Assembly: GCA_016928575.1 (NCBI GenBank)
Contig: JAFGKK010000046.1
Location: 1 to 35,910 of the forward strand
DNA: 35,910 nt
Direction of reading: 5' to 3'
Origin: Anaerolineales bacterium
GTDB taxonomy: Bacteria > Chloroflexota > Anaerolineae > Anaerolineales > RBG-16-64-43
Below the pieces are notes generated by a model, which saw only the letters and a list, made by a program, of their open reading frames with translations, did not search any database and was not told where the DNA came from. Numbering within the stretch: the stretch's first letter is position 1; each line of letters begins with the position of its first letter. Shown piece by piece: positions 24,801 to 32,317 of the stretch. The translations under genes and the position numbers were made by a program.

Positions 24801-27800
24801 TCTGGACCGGAGTCACTCCGGCATAGGCGCGGACCCTGTTGTCGCGGTTGTCGCCGGAATCGTTTTGGTCGGCCGTCAGGTTGTGCACCAGGGCGTTGAA
24901 TTCGATCACCGCGTACTCGCCGTCGTCGTCCAGGTCGCCGTTGGTCAGGTCGCCGAGCTTGAAGTAGATATCGCTTCCGCTGCCGTAGGCGTCTGGATCG
25001 GCGGTGGTGCTGTTCGTACTGCCGATGTTCCAATCCTCCAGCAGGCAGGGCAGAACCGCCGGGTTGGTGGCGTCCGCCGCCGTGCCGACCAGGTTGCAAC
25101 CGCCCGGGACGGCCGGGACGCTGTCGCGCCCGGCGGAGACGATCCCGCCGTTGGAAACGAAACCGACTCGGGCCGTCCCGTCGTCGAGGAATACCAAGCC
25201 GGCGGGGAGCAGATCGCGGAATTGGAAATTCTCGCTCGTGCTTTCCGGGATGCGGGCCGCAATCCGGTAGCGGACGACCTCGCCGACCGCCACCTGCTCC
25301 ATGGTGGTGAAGCCGGTGTGCGCCTCCGACGTCCCGACGATGTATTTGGCCGGCGCGCCGCTGATCGTCACCGTCGCCTCGTCCCAGAGCGGCGAGGGCG
25401 TGGGCACGTGGTTGGGCCCGCCCTCTTCCCCGGCGTAACTCAGCAGGGTCTCGGTGTTGACGATGTTTCCGGGCGCCACGCCGGTGCGGATCTCCAGATC
25501 GTAGGTGATCAGGATCACGTTGTTGCCGAGGTTCGGATCGTACGCCGAGCAAACCCCCGCCTCGACCGGATCGATCAGTTCGATCCCGTCCTGGAAAAGC
25601 TCCTCGCCGCAGGGATCGTTGTCGCCGGCGGCGGTGCAGCCGCTGGTCAACCCCGCGTAGGAGATCGGCCCGCTGCCGTCTCCATAATAGGCCTGCAAGT
25701 TCAACCCGCCGGCGGGAATTTGATACTGGGCCGACTGCAGCACGTCGCGGATCCGAATGTCGAAGGCGCCGTTCAGGCTGGTTCCGGTGTTTTCGATCGT
25801 GATCGCAAAGGTGACCGTGTCGCCCGCGTCGACGTCGCGCACGTTGCTGTCGATCGGCCGCGCCGCCAATCCGTTGGAATGGATCGTTCCGCTCCAGCGC
25901 GGAGCGTTGGCCGGATCCAGGAAGGTCACACCGGCCGGTCCGCGGTTGGCCGGAGCGAAGACGTTGTTCGGATTGCTCGTCCAAATCACGCCCTTGGTCG
26001 AGGTCAGCGCCGGCTCGGTGAGGATCAATTGGACGATCGCGTCGGAGGGGACTTCCCCGGCGTTGGTCGATCCCTCGACCGCATATACCTGGTTGGTCAG
26101 GTACAAACCGTCGGCGAAGGGCTCGGTGGCGACCGTGACGGTGAAGAGCAGATCCACCGTGGTGGACTGGCTGGCCGGGTCGTCGAAATCGCCGTAGTGG
26201 AACTCGAGGCTGTTGTTGCCGGTGTCGGAGGCTAGGGCCGGAACGATCTCCGAATAATCGTAGAAGGTGTCCGCCGGCCCGAAGTTGGCCGCCCCCGGAG
26301 CGGGGATGACCGCCGGCTGGCCGCTTTGTCCGACCGCGTTGAAGGCCCACCCCGGCCCGTTGCCGTGGGCGGGGTAATCGTTTGCGTCCGGGTCGGCGAC
26401 AAAGAAGATCGGCAGCGGCAGGTAATCGGTGAACTCCAGGTTTTCCTCGTCGCTGGTCGGCATCACGTAGGTGATCCGGTAGGTCACCTCGTCGCCCGGT
26501 TTGATCCGGACCGGGGTGGGGAAAGACGTGCTGCCGTTGACGGCGTAAATGCTTTTGGTCAGCGCGCCGGAGCCGATGGCAAACTCCTCCTCGGCGTCGT
26601 CGGTGACGTCCGGTCCCGGCGTGAAGTCGTAGGTGTCGAGCAGCCGCCCCGTCAGAAGCGCGGTATCCAGGAACGTGTCCCCCTGATCCACGCTCCAATC
26701 CCCGGAGGGGTAGGTGTCGGTGAAATCCTCCTGGACGACGGCGCGGAAGCGCACGACCGCCGCGGTTGCGCCGTCGTTGAAGGCGCCGCAATCCGGATCC
26801 GTTGTGCCGCCGGCCGGATCCACGCAGCCGCCGATCAGCCGCACGTCCGATACCCGGTCTTCCAGCTCATCCGAGATCCGGAAGGTCAGGTGGGTCGTGC
26901 CGTCGGTGGCGGGATTTTCCGCCCCGGGCGGCCCGTCGGCGAGGTCGATTCTGGATTCGTCGACGGTGTAATTTGTCGCGTCGAAATTCACGGCCGGCGC
27001 GAGTTCATATCCGTTCCCCGAAACTTCCAAAGTCGGAACGAACGACGGATCGAAGCGCTGACCGTCGGAGAGAACGTCGAAAACGACGACCTGGTCGAAG
27101 GCGAAGAAATCCGAAACTTGGATCTCCAGCGCATACTCCAGCACGTCGTCGGGGGAGTAGCCGCCTCCGGTGAGGTTGGCGACGCCCTTTTGAACGGCCA
27201 GCGACCGGTCGGTGAGCGTGTGCTCGCATCCACCCGGATCGACCGTCACGGTTTGCGGGCCGTCGCGCGCATCGACCGGAGTCCAATCCCCCTCCGCCAG
27301 CGCCTCGTTGCAGGAAGAAACCGCCGCTCCGGTGAGCGGGTTGATCACCCGGATCCCGTCGGCGTTTTCGAGCGGAACAAAGAAGGAGAACGCCGCCTCG
27401 GCGTCCGCCGCACCCGCGCCGCCGGTGATCGCGCCCCAATGGACGATCAGGTCGTTGTCCGGCGGATTTTGCGCCGCGCCGGCGGCGGGCTCATCCTCCA
27501 GCCCATACCCCGGCGTCGCCGACACCAAGCCGGCGTATTGCAGGTTGTTGGGGAGAAGATCGTAGACACGCAGGTCGGTGATCGTCTGTCCCGGAGCGAT
27601 GTCCGCCGTCAGCGTGTACTGGCGGGCGTAGTTCGGGCCGGTTGCGGTCTCGTCCGAGACGTCCCCCGGTCCGGCGTAGGCCTTGGCCAGCGTCATCAGG
27701 GTCGGGGTGACGGAGTCGGAAACCCACCCGCTGAGGGTGATGTCGGGCGGATCGCCGCAGCACCAGTCGTCGAGCGGGGTGATGCCGAACTCGTAGCCGC

Positions 27801-28470
27801 CGCGCGCCCGGACCGTGAGCGCGTATCCGAGGTCGGCCAGGTTGCTCATGTTAACCGTCATCCCGACCGTGGCGGGCGGCTGTCCGTAGGTGAAACTGCC
27901 GAACGGCAGGCGGATGACCACCAGCTCGTCCCCCGGCGTGCCAGTGACGTTGATGAAGTTACCGCTCGCGTCGCGGAGGATCGGGTGATTCGCGTTGCCC
28001 CCGGCATTGAACGTGACCCGGTAGAAATCCTGCGCCGGAACGGGGCTTCCCATGTAGCTGGCGGTGATGGTCGTCGTCCCCAGCCCGTCGTCGGTCGCCG
28101 CGCCGGCCCCGTCCGCGCCGGTGCGCGGGATGGTCATTTCCACGAACGGGCCATAGCCGGTTTCGAATTCGGGATCGTTGTTGTCGAAGGTGACGGTGAA
28201 TGAGACGTCGGATCCGATCATCGCCTCGGGCGGAACGCCCAGGGTGACGGTCGGCGGATCGATAGCGCCCGGCGTGAGGCGCGGGGCCGCGAACGCGGGG
28301 AAGGACGACGACGCCGGGCAGGCGATTCCGGCGGCGAGCAGGAGGGAATAGAGGATAATCCGGCCGGGAATCCTTCCCGACCGCGTCAACCGGGATCGGC
28401 CGATCGGGCCGAACGCAGGCAGAGTTGTCCCTTCGAAGCGCGTCGCAGTCTCGGAATCCATTCCCGGCAT
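21808..28470 (-). CDS. Giant secreted DUF11-type repeat protein with LPDTG motif and C-terminal sortase domain
   Basis: About 2,220 residues from ATG 28470 (AGGA ~12 nt upstream). A signal peptide (IILYSLLLAAGIACPASSSF then PAFAAPR) directs export. About ten DUF11-like beta units follow, each opening with a K-containing strand such as LEKTHS, VKSVDD or AKTLVG, near residues 260, 423, 636, 826, 1041, 1241, 1410, 1575, 1721 and 1885. The last eight alternate between two kinds. LPDTG stands at 2053. The final ~135 residues form a sortase domain: LQIPRLNQNLPVVGVP, His 2133 in TAHVY, Cys 2196 in LVTCLGY, and an Arg cluster at 2207-2213. There is no C-terminal membrane span. DUF11 proteins are surface or adhesin-like; a fused sortase suggests it links itself, or a partner, to something. 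The coding strand is intact over 6.6 kb. Confidence 0.93.
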   Translation of the reverse strand: MPGMDSETATRFEGTTLPAFGPIGRSRLTRSGRIPGRIILYSLLLAAGIACPASSSFPAFAAPRLTPGAIDPPTVTLGVPPEAMIGSDVSFTVTFDNNDPEFETGYGPFVEMTIPRTGADGAGAATDDGLGTTTITASYMGSPVPAQDFYRVTFNAGGNANHPILRDASGNFINVTGTPGDELVVIRLPFGSFTYGQPPATVGMTVNMSNLADLGYALTVRARGGYEFGITPLDDWCCGDPPDITLSGWVSDSVTPTLMTLAKAYAGPGDVSDETATGPNYARQYTLTADIAPGQTITDLRVYDLLPNNLQYAGLVSATPGYGLEDEPAAGAAQNPPDNDLIVHWGAITGGAGAADAEAAFSFFVPLENADGIRVINPLTGAAVSSCNEALAEGDWTPVDARDGPQTVTVDPGGCEHTLTDRSLAVQKGVANLTGGGYSPDDVLEYALEIQVSDFFAFDQVVVFDVLSDGQRFDPSFVPTLEVSGNGYELAPAVNFDATNYTVDESRIDLADGPPGAENPATDGTTHLTFRISDELEDRVSDVRLIGGCVDPAGGTTDPDCGAFNDGATAAVVRFRAVVQEDFTDTYPSGDWSVDQGDTFLDTALLTGRLLDTYDFTPGPDVTDDAEEEFAIGSGALTKSIYAVNGSTSFPTPVRIKPGDEVTYRITYVMPTSDEENLEFTDYLPLPIFFVADPDANDYPAHGNGPGWAFNAVGQSGQPAVIPAPGAANFGPADTFYDYSEIVPALASDTGNNSLEFHYGDFDDPASQSTTVDLLFTVTVATEPFADGLYLTNQVYAVEGSTNAGEVPSDAIVQLILTEPALTSTKGVIWTSNPNNVFAPANRGPAGVTFLDPANAPRWSGTIHSNGLAARPIDSNVRDVDAGDTVTFAITIENTGTSLNGAFDIRIRDVLQSAQYQIPAGGLNLQAYYGDGSGPISYAGLTSGCTAAGDNDPCGEELFQDGIELIDPVEAGVCSAYDPNLGNNVILITYDLEIRTGVAPGNIVNTETLLSYAGEEGGPNHVPTPSPLWDEATVTISGAPAKYIVGTSEAHTGFTTMEQVAVGEVVRYRIAARIPESTSENFQFRDLLPAGLVFLDDGTARVGFVSNGGIVSAGRDSVPAVPGGCNLVGTAADATNPAVLPCLLEDWNIGSTNSTTADPDAYGSGSDIYFKLGDLTNGDLDDDGEYAVIEFNALVHNLTADQNDSGDNRDNRVRAYAGVTPVQIGSDSSAVRVRVVEPFLTLEKTHSAIAGTVDAGDTVTYTATIVNDGAAPTNSTAAAFDVVFTDTPPAAYLTLNLASVSVAASGGAAGVVNASAGGTVRVTVASLPVGGQVVITYQVAVGAGVTPGQAIDNDAEALWTSLPGPNGTGDATPGLPGSGTGERDGSNGPTGNPNDHDRIDVATLDITAPVFAKSLDSTSAAHTAGNGLAIGEIATFGLLITLPEGTTPALQVQDLVPDGLAYVDGSLAVVTETNPPASCGSLGMNFNGTLPVPTLALNPPGGGSGADLTVEFGPIAVDGDNIAGNNSFYLCYQAVLLNEAGNQASPPLLTNTASLFVGVDTYTDSEDVAVVESTLQIVKSVDDPNPAPGQVVTFMVVVDHAAASGATAFDAEIYDNLPADLTLDLASVSFSASGGLAGVVNTSIGNMVYFSVAEFPTAGSLTISYQATVTAPFGTPIVNTARAAWSSLPGLDSNERTGADGPGGALNDYAAESGTALNTDRDLAKTLVGDSHPAPVTALPDVTIGEILTYQLVLTIPPATSDTYTVTDTLDSGLAFVDCEDITAGADLTSSQIALNTPGNCAAGTGAGANPLISGAGGTAVFSFGTVANASSSAPESITIRYRAVVLDITGNIGGIGLANDALMEWTSGSIHRQTAPVTIIEPDLGLEKTVDSPSASPWMTLTYRIRIFHSGVSQLPAYDAEINDVLPDDLTYVPGSLSFVTGSGAAPSLLDDTGVDPATGNLIMHAEWAELGLGQESTIQFQVVFGPIPAGTAVVNTASAEWTSLPGEVPAPPATYLSQFNQPYSHERRYDPANPADVYQVTAAATVTSLSLPDTGFAPKRTTSLPEQPAEKRYARLGGLRLQIPRLNQNLPVVGVPITEGGWDLTWLWDQAGYLEGTAFPGTAGNSVITAHVYLPNGLPGPFVNLAALRWGDKIILRMDGQQYIYEVRTNTSVLPDDNGPLRHEAEPWLTLVTCLGYNPQNDTYRYRQVARAVLVEIR

Positions 28471-28510
28471 CAGCAAAAAGGATCCTTAAGGGGATTAATT
28501 ACTGGCATGA

Positions 28511-28516
28511 ATTATA
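28511..28516 (-). promoter_or_regulatory. Candidate -10 box of giant surface protein
   Basis: A perfect TATAAT on the minus strand in an AT-rich patch, about 40 nt before ATG 28470. No clear -35 hexamer at standard spacing. It faces away from the plus-strand -10 at 28554 in the same 118-bp divergent intergenic region. Confidence 0.35.
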
Positions 28517-28553
28517 TTATGGAATCGAAAAAACCGGGGTGACGCTTTGCATA

Positions 28554-28559
28554 TATAAT
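28554..28559 (+). promoter_or_regulatory. Candidate -10 box of SGNH-like lipoprotein gene
   Basis: A perfect TATAAT within GCATATATAATCGG lies 29 nt before ATG 28589, leaving a leader of about 22 nt with the GGAGG site. No convincing -35 hexamer is present. Confidence 0.4.
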
Positions 28560-28588
28560 CGGTCCATCCATCACTTATTGGAGGGCGT

Positions 28589-29659
28589 ATGGACCGGATG
28601 AGGCTGATCCCCATCGTTCTGATCCTGTTGCTGGCCTGCAATTTTGGTGCTCCGCCGGGATCGGCCGATACATCAGCCGATCAACCCGAGGAAGGGGAAT
28701 CCATTCCGCCCGCGCAAGGGGATTCCCCGCAGAACACCCCCCGGCCGGAAGAAGACGAGGCCGCGCCGGACGGCGGGCCCTCGGCCGTCGACGTCTCTCC
28801 CCCCTCCGAAACCGTCAAGCTGATCTTCATTCACCACTCCTGCGGCGAAAACTGGCTCGCGGATTGGAGCGGCGGCCTGGGCTTGACGCTGACGGGCAAC
28901 AATTATTTCGTCAGCGATACCAACTACGGCTGGGGTCCGGAGGATCCGTCCCTCGGCGGGGCGATCGGGGATTTCACCGACATCGGCCACTGGTGGAACT
29001 GGTTCCTCGGCCCCTCCAGCGAAGAGATCCTGCGGGCGCTGTTTGACGAAAGCGGACAGCATTCCGAGTACACCCGGATGGAGTCCGATCCGGGCGGCGA
29101 AAACGAGATCGTGCTCTTCAAATCCTGCTTCCCCAATTCTGCGCTGGAGGGCGATCCCGTCGATCCGCCGGCCGAAGGCGCCAGCCCCCTGCAAGGGATG
29201 GACTGCGGGTCCGATATGCACACCGTGGCCAACGCCAAGCGGATCTACCTCGACTTGCTGGACTACTTCGCCGCCCACACGGATAAGCTGTTCATCGCCG
29301 TCACCGCCCCGCCCCTGCTCGACACCTCCCCCGAACAGGCCGCCAACGCGCGGGCCTTCAACCGCTGGCTGGTGGAGGAGTGGCTGTCGGAGTATTCGCA
29401 TGCCAACGTCGCCGTGTTCGATTTTTACAACGTGCTCACGTCGAACGGCGGAAATCCGAACACCAACGACCTGGATTCCAAATACGGCAACCACCACCGG
29501 ATCCGCAACGGGCAGGTCGACTATGTCACCGGACAGGGGGGCGACGGCTCCGCCTACGCGGAAGAGGGCGACAGCCATCCCACCCCCGCCGGCAACCTTA
29601 AAGCCACCGCCGAGTTCGTGCCGCTGTTGAACCACTACTACCACCTTTGGCGCGGCTGA
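28589..29659 (+). CDS. Conserved lipoprotein, SGNH-hydrolase-like
   Basis: 356 residues; GGAGG lies 4 nt before ATG 28589. The signal MDRMRLIPIVLILLLAC ends in a lipobox with Cys 17, then an acidic, Pro-rich tether runs to about 70. The globular domain opens with KLIFIHHSCGENWLADW, which fits an SGNH-type first block (the nucleophile may be that Ser). Later come NNYFVSDTNYGWGPED, ENEIVLFKSCFPNSALEG and, near the end, DSHPTPAGNLKATAEF with the D-x-H pair of SGNH enzymes. The protein looks like a conserved family of uncharacterised secreted proteins; the enzyme assignment is inference. It heads a probable operon with the alpha/beta-hydrolase lipoprotein 34 nt downstream. Confidence 0.85.
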   Translation: MDRMRLIPIVLILLLACNFGAPPGSADTSADQPEEGESIPPAQGDSPQNTPRPEEDEAAPDGGPSAVDVSPPSETVKLIFIHHSCGENWLADWSGGLGLTLTGNNYFVSDTNYGWGPEDPSLGGAIGDFTDIGHWWNWFLGPSSEEILRALFDESGQHSEYTRMESDPGGENEIVLFKSCFPNSALEGDPVDPPAEGASPLQGMDCGSDMHTVANAKRIYLDLLDYFAAHTDKLFIAVTAPPLLDTSPEQAANARAFNRWLVEEWLSEYSHANVAVFDFYNVLTSNGGNPNTNDLDSKYGNHHRIRNGQVDYVTGQGGDGSAYAEEGDSHPTPAGNLKATAEFVPLLNHYYHLWRG

Positions 29660-29693
29660 GGCCGCCTGCGGTTCCGCGCGGCAGGAGGATCCC

Positions 29694-30725
29694 ATGAAAA
29701 GCATGCGCTGGACCCTTCCTTTAATTGCATGGCTGGCCTTCGCCTGCATTCTGCCAAGCGCCGGGCCGGCCGCCGTCGAATCCGGCCAAGCGGAGAAAAC
29801 CGCCGCCTCGGACAAGAGATGCGGCGATGGCGTCTGCAGCGGACCGGAAAACGCGGAATCCTGTCCGCAGGATTGCGCCCCCGGAGGCGCGGCTCCTTCC
29901 TCCGGCGGCGCCCAAAACGGGAGCTTCTCCGCCGGGACAAAGGAAAACACGTATTGGATGGTCAACCCCGCCAGCGGAGCGGATTTGTATATCGTCGTCT
30001 CCTATCCGCCCGGCGGCGGCGATTCGCTCCTGCCGGCGGTGATCATGGTCCCCGGCGGCCTGGGCGCCAAGGATCTGGATAACGGGACCGACACCGATGC
30101 GGCGCGGCTTTCCGCCGCCGGCTACGCGGTGATCCAATTCGAGGCCGACGGGCGCGGGTCGAGCGGCGGGGAGGAGGATTACAACGGCTTCGTCCACCAG
30201 GACGGGTTGGCGGCGCTGATCCTCGCCGCCGGGCAAATCCCGCGCGTGGATTCCTCCCGGTTGGGATTGATCTCCCGCTCCTACGGCGTCACCATGGCCG
30301 CCGGCGCGCTCGGCCGCCATCCGACGCTACCGATTCGTTTCTACATCGATTGGGAAGGGCCCGCCGACCGCAACTACACCACCAGCGGCTGCACCGGCAT
30401 AACCCACGGGATCGATTGGCCGCCCTGCGCCGACGAGGCGTTCTGGGCGGAGCGCGAGGCGGTCGAGTACATCGGCGCGGCGCGCATTCCCTACCTGCGG
30501 ATCCAATCCGCCGCCGACCACGTCCAAAGCACCAACGCCCACGCGGTCGACATGGTCAACGCCGCCGTGCAGGGCGGCGTGCCGTGGGTCCGGCTGAACG
30601 ATTATCCCGCGGGCCAGACCTACGATCCGGCCGCGCCGCCCGAGATGCTCCCGGATTCCGCCGACCGCCAGCTGTCGGAACTTTTCATCCGCTACGCCGG
30701 GGAGCTGTTCGCGCTGGAATGGTGA
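29694..30725 (+). CDS. Alpha/beta-hydrolase lipoprotein with Cys-rich CGDGVC motif
   Basis: 343 residues; AGGAGG lies 5 nt before ATG 29694. The signal ends in LAFAC with Cys 18. At 43-61 stands CGDGVCSGPENAESCPQDC, a Cys/Asp-rich motif repeated in many secreted bacterial proteins and probably disulfide- or calcium-stabilised. The hydrolase domain follows: PAVIMVPGGLGAKDL (oxyanion region), GLISRSYGVTMAAG (nucleophile elbow, S-x-S-x-G rather than G-x-S-x-G), an acid in SAADHVQ, and His in NAHAVDM. Dienelactone-hydrolase or S9-like esterase is most likely; the substrate is unknown. It is co-directional with the preceding lipoprotein. Confidence 0.85.
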   Translation: MKSMRWTLPLIAWLAFACILPSAGPAAVESGQAEKTAASDKRCGDGVCSGPENAESCPQDCAPGGAAPSSGGAQNGSFSAGTKENTYWMVNPASGADLYIVVSYPPGGGDSLLPAVIMVPGGLGAKDLDNGTDTDAARLSAAGYAVIQFEADGRGSSGGEEDYNGFVHQDGLAALILAAGQIPRVDSSRLGLISRSYGVTMAAGALGRHPTLPIRFYIDWEGPADRNYTTSGCTGITHGIDWPPCADEAFWAEREAVEYIGAARIPYLRIQSAADHVQSTNAHAVDMVNAAVQGGVPWVRLNDYPAGQTYDPAAPPEMLPDSADRQLSELFIRYAGELFALEW

Positions 30726-30819
30726 GTCTGTACATTGCTGGACATCTCCGCAGAATTGTTGGAAAATAGGCCCAAGTAACGGCGGCGCATTCCATCATCG
30801 ATAGGGTCTTGGAGGGTGT

Positions 30820-32136
30820 ATGCTGGAATTCCTCGGCGCGTTGTTCAACTTCCTGATCCGGCTGACAGCCGCCCTGCTGTGCCTGGCCTTCGTGGCGACG
30901 ATCGTCGTCGTCCTGCTGTTGGTCAACGCCGATTCAATGCTGCTGTCGCCTACGGTCTACACCAACGCGCTGAAAAACGAACGCATCTACGAACGGCTGC
31001 CCTCCCTGGCCGCCGAGCAAATCCATTCCAGCCTGCATCCGAAGGTGGAGGGCGTGACCTGGGAAGGGGGCGGAAATCCGCTGCAATACGCCGGGCCGGA
31101 AGCGCAGAGCTGTTCGATGGACGCCCTCGGCGAACAGGCCTTCCGGGATATCCTCGGCGGCCTGCGGCGCCCGACCCAGCAAGAGGTCGCCGCGATGCAA
31201 TCCTGCGGTGTGGGCGCGCAGTCCGGCGGCGCCGAGGGGGCGCCGGAGTTCTTCAAAGTCCTGACGATCGACCAATGGGGCTTCATCCTGCGGACCCTCC
31301 TGCCCGCAGATTGGCTGCAGGGACAAGTGGAATCCATCCTGCATCAAGCCTTTCAAATCCTCGAAACCCCCGGCCAGCCGCTGAGCATCACCCTCGACAT
31401 GCGGGATTTCAAGAAGCGGCTCACCGGCCCGGCCGGGACCGACGCCGTGATGGAGATCATCCGGTCCCTGCCCGAGTGCCCGGCGGGATACGTTCCGGAT
31501 GACGCCAACCCCTCCAGCCTGCTGGAATGCCGACCGCCCGAGGAAATGCTCGCGGTGATGGGGCCGGATATCTCCGCCGCCCTGACCGAGGCCGCCAAGG
31601 AGATCCCCGACGATTTGGACATCCTAGAACCGCTGCGGACTTCCGGCGCCCTGAGTCTGGAGCAGTTCGGCCTGCCCATCGGGCCGCGCCAACTGCTGCA
31701 GGTCGGCCGCTGGATCGTCCGGCTGAGCCCGATCTTGTGCCTCGCGATCCTGATTCTGGTGACTCTGCTGGTGGTGCGCTCGTGGCGCGGATTCCTGCGC
31801 TGGTGGGGGTTGCCGATCCTGGCGGCCGGGGCCTGCGTGCTGTTGACCGCGATCGCGATCTGGATCGGCTTGGACGTGGTGATCTCGCTCGGGCGGGAAA
31901 ATCTTCCGGCGGCCCTCTCACCCGGAGTGTACGACACCGGGGCCGGCGTGCTGGTGTTCATCGCCCACCGCTACGCGCTGGTGACCGGCGGGGAGGGCAT
32001 CGCCCTCGGATTCGTCGGCCTGGTGCTGGTCGTGCTCTCGTTCTTCATCGGACGCGGGAAGAAACCCGCACCGGCCGCCGCGCCGCCCGCCCCTCCGCCG
32101 GACGATGCGCCGCGGCACAGCGGCATTTTCGGGTAG
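30820..32136 (+). CDS. Multi-span membrane protein with large extracytoplasmic domain
   Basis: 438 residues; GGAGG lies 4 nt before ATG 30820. One span near residues 10-37 is followed by a ~245-residue soluble region containing three or four cysteines (AQSCSMDAL, MQSCGVGAQ, PECPAGY, LECRPP), suggesting an oxidised, outside location. Three spans follow near 285-310, 316-345 and 370-405, then a short Pro/Ala-rich cytoplasmic-looking tail. No enzyme motif is recognised. It lies 94 nt after the hydrolase lipoprotein on the same strand and could be in its transcript. I do not recognise the family. Confidence 0.85.
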   Translation: MLEFLGALFNFLIRLTAALLCLAFVATIVVVLLLVNADSMLLSPTVYTNALKNERIYERLPSLAAEQIHSSLHPKVEGVTWEGGGNPLQYAGPEAQSCSMDALGEQAFRDILGGLRRPTQQEVAAMQSCGVGAQSGGAEGAPEFFKVLTIDQWGFILRTLLPADWLQGQVESILHQAFQILETPGQPLSITLDMRDFKKRLTGPAGTDAVMEIIRSLPECPAGYVPDDANPSSLLECRPPEEMLAVMGPDISAALTEAAKEIPDDLDILEPLRTSGALSLEQFGLPIGPRQLLQVGRWIVRLSPILCLAILILVTLLVVRSWRGFLRWWGLPILAAGACVLLTAIAIWIGLDVVISLGRENLPAALSPGVYDTGAGVLVFIAHRYALVTGGEGIALGFVGLVLVVLSFFIGRGKKPAPAAAPPAPPPDDAPRHSGIFG

Positions 32137-32144
32137 GTACCAAA

Positions 32145-32200
32145 AACCGCTTTACCGCAAAGGCACTAAGGAAGCAAAGGGATAATCTTTGCGTCACCCG
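32145..32200. repeat. GCAAAGG-type intergenic repeat remnant
   Basis: The stretch ACCGCAAAGGCACTAAGGAAGCAAAGG has the GCAAAGG heptamer twice. It resembles the 'accgcaaaggcgc-aagg-cgcaaagg' extragenic repeats common in many GC-rich environmental bacterial genomes. Only one partial copy is seen in the window. Confidence 0.3.
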
Positions 32201-32317
32201 GTCCGCCGGATATGTGTTTTGCGGGATGGGATTTTACGCATATCCCGAACACCGTTTCCTCTGTGCCGTACAACTCCCCACACCGAAGGGGAACGGCCGC
32301 AGCCGATAAGGAGTTCC

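Noticed and set aside
21736-28203. Very long open frames on the other frames and strand over the giant gene (for example 22007-26791 minus, 21736-24261 plus, 24283-26235 plus, 26326-28203 plus)
   Set aside because: They are antisense or shifted shadows caused by high GC. Their products are Arg/Gly/Asp-rich without motifs, while the 2,220-residue frame has a signal peptide, repeats and a sortase.
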